From Adiantum capillus-veneris (taxonomy: Eukaryota > Streptophyta > Polypodiopsida > Polypodiales > Pteridaceae), in NCBI GenBank assembly GCA_014529385.2, contig CM043963.1, positions 76,870,412 to 76,934,411 of the forward strand: 64,000 nucleotides of DNA, given 5' to 3'. Positions 1 through 8,385 of the stretch are shown in pieces. Made by a program: the position numbers and the translations under genes. The notes under the pieces are model-generated. The model was given only the letters and a program-made list of their open reading frames with translations, was not told the origin of the DNA and did not search any database. Every line of letters begins with the position of its first letter. Within the stretch, counting starts at the first letter, position 1.

Positions 1-1887
1 TCTCAAGTACTTCATGATGAAAACCAAGTTTTTTGACAAATAAATGAGGAGGGCAAATTTTATTTTCATATTTCTCACATTGCTGGTAAGCACAATCAAG
101 TGGTCGTTGCACTTTCACGGCGACCAAGAATTTAATGCAGTGTCTATAGCAACTCACAATGATCTATCTTCTATGATAGATGAGTATGCTATTGACCCTG
201 ACTTTAAAGACATAATGTCAGACCTTGCTTTGGGGAAGAAAGACGAACCATTCACCTTGCATGATGGTTATCTTCTCCATGGCAATAGGCTATGTGTTAC
301 CCACTCCCTTCATAAGAAAGTTATGTATGAATCCCATGCCCGGGTGAAAGCATGTTAACGTGTCACACTTTTTCATGTCCCGGACAATGATAACTAGCAC
401 AATTTTGACATATGCTAACTAGTACAATAACATGAGCTACATCTCCAAGATCTATAACGTATGATATATCAGTAGAAAGCTCTTGAAACAAGGAATCCAA
501 ATGTACAACCGCTAAAAAATTTTGATATTATTTATAAAAAATTTACCAGACGCGCAACTTTTTTAAGATGTGCTAACTTGAAAGTGCTAACTAGCACAAA
601 AAGCGTAACACGTTAACATGCTTTCACCCGCCCGTCCCTATGCGGGGCATATAGGCAATCAACCTACTCTTCAAGGATAGAGACGTACTTCTATTGGCCC
701 ACCATGAAAGTAGACATACAAGAGTATCTTTCAAAATGTGTGGTATGCCAAAAGACTAAGTATGATAAAGGGAAGCAAGATGGATTACTCCAGCCATTGC
801 CAATTCCTAATTCACCATGGGAGAGTATATCCATGGATTTTATCTTTGGATTACCCAAGTCTATCCATGGGAATACAAGAATATGGACAATAGTTGACAA
901 TTTAGCAAGCAAGCACACTTTATTATTGTGAAAAAGACTATTAAGGCACACCAAATGGCAACTCTCTTCATATCTCGGATTTTCAAACACCAAGGAATTC
1001 CAACATCCCTCATGTCGATACAGATCCTAGAATGACCAGTAATTTTTGGAAAGGTCTCTTTGAAAATGTAGGTACAAGATTGAATTTCTCTTCATTCTAT
1101 CACCCAGAAACGGATGGCCAAAGTGAGATAGCCAATCTTACAATACTCAATCTACTAATAACTTATGTTACAAAAGTATATGGACGCTCATAATGGGAAA
1201 AGTACTTATCCCTTATAGAGTATGCATACAATAATACTATCCATACTTCTATGCAAAAATCACCTTTTAAAATCATAGAGGAAAGACCTAAACATCCCTT
1301 GCTAATTAAAGTACATGGGAAGATCTTTGATGCCGATGAGTATAGCAACTACAATAATCTTTCCAAAAGATTAAGGAAGCTATAGCCATCTCTCAACAAA
1401 GGAAAAAAACTATTGCTGACAAGCACAGAAGGTCCTTAACATTCAAGAAAAAGATTGGGTCGATTGAGGTAAATGACGAGCAAAATTCATACAGGCCATC
1501 AAAAGTATTATGCTAAACCAGCAAAAAAATACAATGGTACTTTTCAAATCTTGAAACCAATCAATGAGATGGCTTATCAACTCAAGATGCCCAACCATTG
1601 GCTCATACACAATGCTTTTCATGTGAGCCTACTTAAGCCCTACAAAGGAGAGCCACCAAGTGAACCAATTATTGAAGACCCTCCTAAAATCAAAGACCAA
1701 GAAGAGGTGCTGTAGCTGGAAGCTATCCTTCAGCATGAATACAAGGTACTACAACATGGTAAGATTATCCGACGGTATCTTATTAAGTACAAAAATTGTC
1801 CTTTTGAAGATGCTAGATGGATGCAAGGAATAAAGCTTAAGGATAATATGAACCTTGTCAATGCTTACAATGCTACATTAGAGTAAG
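1..1887 (+). pseudogene. Ty3/gypsy chromovirus pol remnant (RNase H tail, integrase, chromodomain)
   Basis: Decayed 3' half of a gypsy polyprotein. The left edge reads like the end of RNase H. The integrase zinc-binding region follows (HGNRLCVTHSLHKKVMYESH near 270-335, then CVVCQK near 735-755), then the start of the catalytic core (ISMDFIFGLP near 829-858) and a GQSE-like stretch near 1120. A C-terminal part resembles KIHNAFH-type linkers (1590-1630) and a chromodomain-like end with IIRRYLIKYKNC at about 1765-1800. Several frameshifts and stops break it, and a small inverted-repeat element splits it at 341/630. The chromodomain at the C-terminus is the hallmark of the chromovirus clade; in that family it guides integration to marked chromatin. 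The 5' part lies outside the window. Confidence 0.85.
342..629. mobile_element. MITE-like insertion with long terminal inverted repeats
   Basis: A 288-bp insertion starts GGGTGAAAGCATGTTAACGT and ends with its reverse complement. The inverted match extends to about 31 bp with two mismatches. It is flanked by GCCC at 338-341 and 630-633, and removing it plus one GCCC restores continuity of the host integrase zinc-binding region (ESHAR followed by PYAGH). The inside has no coding capacity and repeats the motif GCTAACTAGCACAA near both ends. A 4-bp duplication does not assign a superfamily with confidence. Confidence 0.8.
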
Positions 1888-2250
1888 CAAATGTACATGT
1901 TTCTTTTTAATGATCGATGTTTTTTGTCTTATAAGATTAGTTCTCTTTTTATTGTGTACAAATTTAAACAGTTTTCATGCTTTCAATCATGTTTGTGATG
2001 ACGACGTCTCTCAAACACCAAGTAGAATTTGTTACTCTACTTTGGGAGAATGAAATGGACTAAAGAGCAGACATTCTTGCGGCACCTACATCTCCCAAGC
2101 ACCAAATGGATTATTCATCTATCTTAGAATGATGTCATAGGGTAAAAATGGATCCTCTACCCACTAATAAACATCAACTAATTAACAATTTTTTATCTCT
2201 TCTACCTCATAGTCGAGTCGAGGATGACTATGATTTCAAGGGAGAGGTAA
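1888..2250. other. Gypsy 3' untranslated region ending in a polypurine tract
   Basis: No ORF. The stretch runs from the chromodomain stop to a purine-rich tract (CAAGGGAGAGGTAA, 2237-2250) immediately before a TGTCAT start. That is the usual layout at the 3' end of the internal domain of an LTR retrotransposon. Confidence 0.5.
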
Positions 2251-2524
2251 TGTCATAAAATCTAAGATCTAACTATACCTAAATGATTTTCCCATATTAA
2301 ACTAATCACTCAATGTGAGAGAATAAATGGGAACAAGAGATAGAATATAGATATGTGTTTTAGATGCATCTTAGCACGGGACCAAAGGTAATGGGTCCAA
2401 ACGGGAGATTTTCTATCAAAGAGAAATGCTAATGGATCTTAAAAGACCTTAGGCTTAGCTTCATTGAAGACCTCCAATAGTTAGTGTGAAAAGCCTTGGA
2501 TCTTAGGTAAGCTAGGGCTGTGCT

Positions 2525-2710
2525 TGAGGTGGGAACGCGGCCCAAGCTTGAGGTGCTTGAGGTGCTTGATGTTTGAGATGCTTGAGGTGCTTGTCATGCT
2601 TGAGATGCTAGGGTTGTACTTGAGGTGGGAACCCGGCCAAAGCTTGAGCGGCTTGAGGGCCAAGCTTGTGGTGGGAATCGGGCCCAAGGTTGAGGGGCTT
2701 GAGGTGTCAA
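2525..2710 (+). repeat. Degenerate GCTTGAGGT minisatellite
   Basis: The 9-10 bp unit GCTTGAGGTG and variants (GCTTGAGATG, GCTTGTCATG, ACTTGAGGTG) recurs about a dozen times, mixed with GGGAAC(G/C)CGGCC blocks. Short ORFs across it on both strands are translation artefacts of the repeat. Confidence 0.75.
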
Positions 2711-3122
2711 AAAGTCAACAAGGATCTTACAAGGAGGGGGCAAGCCTACAAGTAGGGGCATGAGAGAGAACACACACACACCCTCACATAAGGCAAGCCT
2801 AGACCAAGGAAGCAACAAGGACACATGTCAAAATCCTCTTCATGTTGCCCTCATAAGGTGCCTAGAGCCTATTCGTTGGCCTCTCAAGGGTTCCAATGAG
2901 AAATTAGTTTATTTAATTAATTTGTAAAGCATTATTCAAGCCATGTCTCTCAAAGGGGTAATAAGGACACTTGCCCTAATGAGACCCTTGTTGCTTGATA
3001 TGCACTGAGCGTGTGATTGGCCAGGCTTGAGGAGGTCCAATCAGATGCAGGCAAGTGCTGGAAGAGGGGGAAAACCAAAGCAAGGAGGGGGCTAGCTTGG
3101 GGGGTATACTGTCCCATGTGCA

Positions 3123-3124
<2 letters not shown>

Positions 3125-3165
<41 letters not shown>
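3125..3165. repeat. (CT)n microsatellite
   Basis: About 20 uninterrupted CT units inside the putative gypsy LTR. Confidence 0.95.
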
Positions 3166-3169
<4 letters not shown>

Positions 3170-3414
3170 TGTGAGGTGCAAAATACAAGAGCTCCATCTC
3201 CTTCTCCAATCTTGTAGTGAAGTTGAGAGCCTACACCAACACTCTTGGCTATGGAATGCAAATCCAACCAAGAGCCATGATCTAATGCTTAAGCTTTCCA
3301 TCTTCGTTACTATGCTATTATCCTAAGCAAGGAGAGTGATGATAAGCGAGGAGCTATTTCTTTCTCCTATGAATGTTTCTTCTTCCTCTTCCCTATCCTC
3401 ATTCCCGCTATCTC

Positions 3415-3840
3415 TCTCCACCTTTGAAGGTGTTTGAGGCCTTGGGACTGAGGCCGGGGATGGTTAATTCTTTTTACAAAGTCTATGTTATGCTTGTGAT
3501 GCATGAAGCTTTCCATCTTCATTGCATCACCTAGGTCACAAGGAACACAAAGATTGTATTGTACCAAGTCTCTCTTGATGGGAGAATCTATAATACGGCA
3601 TATTGGCGGGGGGACGGGCTCCACATAAATCCGGTCCTCGATTGTTGTCAAGTTCTCTAAACTCTCTCTCTTGCAAAAGTATTCTCCATGCCAAGTTAAT
3701 TAAGTATTATGGTTATGTTGCTATCACTAATTAATTTCACCCTCTATGTTTTCAAAGTATTCTCACAAAAATGCTAACTTTAATTCTCCTAATTCTGCTA
3801 ATCTCAAAGATCATAGGCCATTTCCATTACATTGGTATCA
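3415..3840 (+). repeat. Direct repeat, copy 1 (gypsy LTR end)
   Basis: About 425 bp that recur with high identity at 12361-12780, in the same orientation. Shared landmarks are CTCCACCTTTGAAGGTG at the left, a ~100-bp block with CTTGTGATGCATGAAGC, and CATTGGTATCA at the right. Copy 1 ends in a complete primer-binding site; copy 2 stops matching after TTGGTATCA. Confidence 0.85.
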
Positions 3841-3844
3841 GAGC
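3833..3844 (+). other. Primer-binding site for initiator Met tRNA
   Basis: TGGTATCAGAGC, the standard plant LTR-retrotransposon primer-binding sequence complementary to the 3' end of initiator-Met tRNA, lies two bases after the LTR end. The internal domain it should prime is cut 160 bp later by the hAT insertion. Confidence 0.75.
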
Positions 3845-3998
3845 TATTGGTTTCTCTTTTCTTGGTTAAGAAGAGAGGTCCTTAAGTTGTCCCTGAAAAT
3901 TTGGGCATGTTTTTTGGTGCTTGTATGGAGTGTGCATGTTAGGAATGCATGCAACAGAGGGGAGAAGAGAATTGGGAAAGGGGATGAAGCACAGGGAG

Positions 3999-4006
3999 TT
4001 TGGGAT
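3999..4006. repeat. Target-site duplication, left (TTTGGGAT)
   Basis: Identical to 11861-11868. The match can be stretched to 10 bp (AGTTTGGGAT), but an 8-bp reading leaves better matching terminal repeats and agrees with hAT biology. Confidence 0.75.
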
Positions 4007-4012
4007 CTGCGT

Positions 4013-4210
4013 TGCATTTATACGCCCGTATAACAAAAATTATACGTATAAAATGTCAATATACGCTGTATCTCCGAATAATTACCAAATAGCCGTATAA
4101 AACATTTTTCGATCGATATATTTTTCAATCGAAAAGTATTTCGATCGAAAAATATATCGATCGAAAAAAAGTATATATATACAATCGTCGCCGTATTCGA
4201 TCGAAAAGCA
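4013..4210. repeat. Left subterminal motif block (CGTATAA and CGATCGAAAA)
   Basis: Several copies of TATACG/CGTATAA lie at 4020-4100, then CGATCGATATA, CAATCGAAAA, CGATCGAAAA and CGATCGAAAA at 4106-4208. The same two motif sets occur in reverse order at 11650-11850. Subterminal repeats of this kind are what hAT transposases bind in known elements; binding here is inferred. Confidence 0.75.
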
Positions 4211-4354
4211 TTGTGGACTTTCTTGGAGTTTGGAGAGCTTGGAGCTTCTGAGAGTTTGCCAGATAGAGACAGCGTCTTCGATTTACAGCGGTTTTCAGGT
4301 ATATTTTTTAAATTTTCAATAAATATTAACTTTTTTTTTGTGTTGTGCCAGACT

Positions 4355-5425
4355 TGTGTGGTGCAGTAGTTTCGGCTCTCACCACAAAGTTGGCTTGCAG
4401 GTCGTAGGCCACTTCGTGGTGTGTAGCCATATGGCTCACTCCAGAGGTGTATAGAATATAGTTTCCTTTCCCGTGGTGTGTAGTTATATAACTCACTCCA
4501 GGGAAGGCTTAGGGTAAATTTAGATTCTCACTCGTATGGTGTAGTAGAATATCTCTCACCATAGAGATGAGTTAGGATTAGAGGTCGACTCGTGGAGTGT
4601 AGTAGGCATGATGCTACACCTCTCACTTCAGAGTGGCCTATAAAATTTACAATCTTAAAGTAAATCATTATTGATTATTCTACATAGAAGCATAAAAATT
4701 AACGTTCGTCATAGAAGCATAAAAATTAACGTTCGTCATTTTAAAAGTGTAGAGATGCATACTTTATGCCCTCTTCATCTTAATACGACTTTCGTTATTT
4801 TTGTGCTTCTATTTCTGTAGTAACATCATTGTTCATCAGCAGATGACTTGGTGTTACTCTGAACGTAGATATATACAACAATTGATTTACATTTGAGATT
4901 GTTGAGCTGTTTGCTGATGGTTGTGTTGTGCGTGCCACACACTCCATTAGAAATAGCTTATAAAATTTACAATTTTAGATTAAGTTTTTCTGTCATATGT
5001 GTTACATAGAAACACAAGCGTTACCACTCGTTATATTAAGAGTGAAGAGATGCATATTTTCATGCCCTCTTCATCTTAATGTGACATACTGGTTACTCGT
5101 GTGTTTCATATTCCAAAAGAACATCATTTTTCATCATTAAATGACTTGGTATTTTTTTGGACGTAAACACATACGATAGGTAACTTACATCTGCAATTGT
5201 TAATTTATCCGCTGATAGTTGTGTTGTGAGTTCCACACACTTTATCAGGGATTAGATTGATAAAAACTATCAATCTATTTTACAACAGCATCCAGGACTT
5301 GTGCTGAGAATATCTCACACTAGCTGAGTTGTTCACATATACGATTTTCCAACCCTTTAGGTGTAATTTCTTTCATCATCTCACACTTTTGCACATAGCA
5401 GGGTCCAGTTCTTGTGCTGAGAGCA
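4355..5425 (+). repeat. Tandem array of imperfect palindromes (left subterminal region)
   Basis: Five short palindromes occupy 4355-4387, 4416-4446, 4472-4502, 4532-4566 and 4590-4633, built on a GTGTAG ... CTCTCAC theme. The arm sequences differ between units but still pair: TGTGGTG with CACCACA, ATGGTG with CACCAT, GTAGTTAT with ATAACTCAC. Two longer hairpins follow, centred near 4760 and 5060. Each is part of a ~300-bp unit that is itself duplicated (4620-4945 and 4947-5240; shared GATGCAT...CATGCCCTCTTCATCTTAAT). Two more short palindromes (GTGCTGAGAATATCTCACAC) lie at 5298-5330 and 5413-5433. Confidence 0.75.
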
Positions 5426-5441
5426 TCTCACACTCCTGACC

Positions 5442-5444
<3 letters not shown>

Positions 5445-5535
<91 letters not shown>

Positions 5536-5638
5536 TAAATTAATTTTCATGGTCGATTCGCACAATGTGGTTTGTAATCATAAGATTTTCTCTTTAATTT
5601 GCAATAATTTAGTGTTGTTTAATAAATTTGAATCATCA

Positions 5639-5733
<95 letters not shown>
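5445..5733. repeat. (CT)n and (TA)n microsatellites
   Basis: About 42 CT units at 5445-5529 and about 45 AT/TA units at 5643-5733, inside the hAT element upstream of the kinase-like gene. The TA tract is self-complementary and could extrude as a cruciform. Confidence 0.95.
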
Positions 5734-5737
<4 letters not shown>

Positions 5738-5820
5738 TAACACTCATTATATAATAACTATGTTACTATGGTGTACAATCATTTCGTAAGATTCTTAATT
5801 TATAATTTTGTCATACAGAT

Positions 5821-7219
5821 ATGGCAGACACGAAGCTAGCGAAACATCAACGAAATTTCGTCTCCGAAGTGATTGTGAGATACTTCCATTACTCGTCAGA
5901 GGCAGAGATTAGGCGTTGTTTAAACCCTGTCGCTCCGGAGCATTTTTATCAGCTTACATAGACTCTGACCAAGTCTGTGTTTGAGCAGCTCCAAGCAGAG
6001 TTTGCACCAGCTATTTTTGACATAGCCCTCCTAACATCAGGTGCTTTAGTAAACCATTGGACAGATCATGAAAACCATTCAAGAACTGAAAAATCCTGCA
6101 ATTACTTCCTTGCCAAACATAGCTGAGCGCATACATCTTGTGCAACAGCTTTACACGGAGTTCAAGAGCAAGGAAAATTTAGAAAGAGCAGCAAAGCGTG
6201 CAAGAGTGGAAGCCAGATCTTCTGAAGCTGCTGTTGAACCAGAAATCATTCTTAGAACAGAGCCTACAACGTCATCCGTTGCTACATTAGACCTCTCTCA
6301 ACTACCACCTATTTTACACCTTTTACCCGACACAGCCGTCTTCAATATCCAAGCTCCACAGCTAGGAGAGGGAATATGGGCACATGTGAAGCGTGTGGGT
6401 GTCACACATCCCGCTTTCAAAGATCAAGTGTATGCTGCAAAAGTGTTCAAAGTACACTTACATGGGCCCACCATGGAGCAACAGGTCAAAGACGAAGCAA
6501 CAATTTTGGATATTTCACATCGAGGTATTATCTACCCTCTTGCCATGGCGCGCCACGTGGAGCGACCAATGCTCATTTCACGATTTTGGAATGGCGGCCA
6601 TGTGGAGTAATGGATCGAAGAATGCACTGCACACGGCAGCCAACCTGTCATCCGCGATTATGTACTCACTGCAGGAACAGTAGAGCTATTCCAGGATAAT
6701 ATTTTGCAGATCATCAATTCTCTCCTCCAAACTCTAAAGTATATACATTCGCATAACTACCTCCACAATGATCTACACTCTCGGAATATGATGCTGCATT
6801 TTTGCGAAAAAGGTGTTTATGCCGGCATTGTGGATTGGGGTTCATGCACCAAAACAAATACCACAGCCGGTTTTCCTCCTCTACGCGATATGCAGATAGA
6901 AACTAGAAAACAATATGAGAGAGATTATCCATGGGCAGCCCCCAAATGTATATCTAGTAATCCTCCCTCCTGGACCAAAGCTATGGATAGTTATTCCATG
7001 TGTCATACATGTAAACGCATTTTGAAGTGCTTACCAGAGCCCCAAGAACAAAGCAAGAGACATTTTTTGAGTAATGTACTTGCTCATCTTGAAACCGGCA
7101 AGCGCCTAAACCCCAAAACCCGGCCTACCGCTTTTGACCTCTCCTTATGTTTAAGTGGTGCCCATAGAGTGGGTTACAACATTGTAATGACATCTGGCTT
7201 ACGACCAGCTGATGATTAA
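5821..7219 (+). pseudogene. Protein-kinase-like gene inside the hAT element, disrupted
   Basis: The reading starts at ATG 5821 (MADTKLAKHQRNF) and, with one frame change near 6053-6120, runs about 465 codons. A TAG at 5959-5961 and a TAA at 6608-6610 interrupt it. Kinase landmarks occur in order: a glycine-loop-like LGEGIWAHV (6361-6390), YAAKVFK with the ATP-binding lysine (6430-6452), a glutamate helix EQQVKDEA (6477-6500), the catalytic loop YLHNDLHSRNMML (6758-6796), VDWGS in the DFG position (6829-6846), a WAAPKC activation-segment end and DSYSM. The N-terminal ~170 residues are unrecognised and include a basic stretch AAKRARVEAR. The key catalytic residues are all visible, so disruption looks recent. 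The HNDLHSRN/DWG wording is closer to atypical small kinases than to plant receptor kinases. Substrate unknown. Confidence 0.7.
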
Positions 7220-7386
7220 TGAAAACACAAGTCTCATGATTTCATCATTGTTTTACTTTTGGTGTCAGATTTAATTGTATGTTTAATTGAACAAAATATC
7301 TATGTTTGTCATTTGATATATTGTCCAATGTCAAATTAATTGAATGGGTATTTAAAAGTAATGACATGTTCACCTAATATGCAGAT

Positions 7387-8124
7387 ATGGAAGAAGAACT
7401 CAACCACGCTAAAGCTCACGCAATTTTTAAAGAAGAACAAGTTAGATGTGGACAAGCAGATCTTTCTACTATTGCGAACATTGAAGAAGATGAATCTGAG
7501 CTGCAGGACGAACCACTAACCCTTAAAGAGTGCAAAAAGCTTTGCCCTAATCACTTTGTACGCCATCAACTATTTCAAATAAGTGGCAATGCAAAAGATA
7601 CAGCTCCATTAAAGCTCTCTTATTTGCAACATAAAGGACTGGCACGTGTATTGATGCAAAGGTTTATACGACAAGAGAGATGCCTACCAAAAAACAACCA
7701 AGTAGCAATTTACTTTATCCAACAATGCTATGTTCGATATGTTTTGCTGAAGAGAGTGGATTGGTCAGATCGTCCAAGCACCGCTGGTGTTGGACGTGGA
7801 CGCATTGCAGAAGAGGTGGCAGCACGCAATGCAAATAATCCAATGCCTCCTCACAAGCGTCCTATTGTTTTACTTCTTGAAGAGTCAGAAACACTGACTG
7901 AATTAGCCAGCCAAGGAGAAACACCGGACATGCTTCGTGGCCGTATTCTTGAGCTTGAAATAGAGTTAAGTGATGCACAAGCAAAGCTTCAACGATATGA
8001 ATCATTGTATGGACCTTTGCCAGATGATACTACCACTTCACAGATGGTGCTCAACCATCCCAGTGAGCTAGGAATTACAGATTTTACCATAGACCAGCTT
8101 ATAGCAAATCTATCAAACTCATAA
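7387..8124 (+). CDS. Unknown 245-residue cargo protein of the hAT element
   Basis: Unbroken ORF beginning MEEELNHAKAHAIF. I recognise no family. The N-terminal half is acidic (IEEDESELQDEP). A middle section with HKGLARVLMQRFIRQE and VAIYFIQQCYVRYVL looks helical, followed by WSDRPSTAGVGRGRIAEEV. Residues around 180-205 (LRGRILELEIELSDAQAKL) look like a short coiled coil. There is no signal peptide or membrane segment. It starts 167 bp after the kinase-like gene on the same strand. The bases before its ATG (GCAGATATGG) resemble those before the kinase-like ATG (ACAGATATGG), suggesting both are 3' splice sites. It is the only gene of the element without a stop or frameshift. Confidence 0.6.
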   Translation: MEEELNHAKAHAIFKEEQVRCGQADLSTIANIEEDESELQDEPLTLKECKKLCPNHFVRHQLFQISGNAKDTAPLKLSYLQHKGLARVLMQRFIRQERCLPKNNQVAIYFIQQCYVRYVLLKRVDWSDRPSTAGVGRGRIAEEVAARNANNPMPPHKRPIVLLLEESETLTELASQGETPDMLRGRILELEIELSDAQAKLQRYESLYGPLPDDTTTSQMVLNHPSELGITDFTIDQLIANLSNS

Positions 8125-8385
8125 GTCACTCACAAGCTTTTTGTAATCTCAAAATTATATCAAACTCTTTTCGATTGAGTAATTTCCCAGAACCTTGTTG
8201 TAATTTCAAACCTACATCGACTTTATGTAATTGTTATTCGACAAGATATTATCGGCAATTTATATTTGTGTGTGAGTAAATATGTGCGTATGAGAGAGAG
8301 AAAGAGAGGTTTTGATGTGAACGACAACGAGATACCACTTTCTTTCATCATATGCAAAAACTTGTTAAGTATTACAATGGTACTC

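Larger units (their letters stand above)
2251..3831 (+). repeat. Putative gypsy LTR
   Basis: Begins TGTCATAAAATC directly after a polypurine tract and ends CCATTTCCATTACA directly before TGGTATCAGAGC. This gives a TG...CA unit of about 1.58 kb. It contains a decayed GCTTGAGGT minisatellite (2525-2710), a CT microsatellite and no real gene. Having a polypurine tract on one side and a primer-binding site on the other means a single LTR between two internal domains. The boundaries are inferred from these signals alone, as no full second copy is in the window; only the last ~420 bp recurs at 12361-12780. Confidence 0.5.
4299..5818 (+). other. Possible 5' leader intron of the kinase-like gene
   Basis: A donor-like TTTTCAG|GTATAT at 4298/4299 and an acceptor-like TTTGTCATACAG ending at 5818 would join a short leader exon (about 4210-4298) to an exon whose ATG follows two bases later. 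There is no ORF across the stretch. Splicing is inferred from consensus only. Confidence 0.35.
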
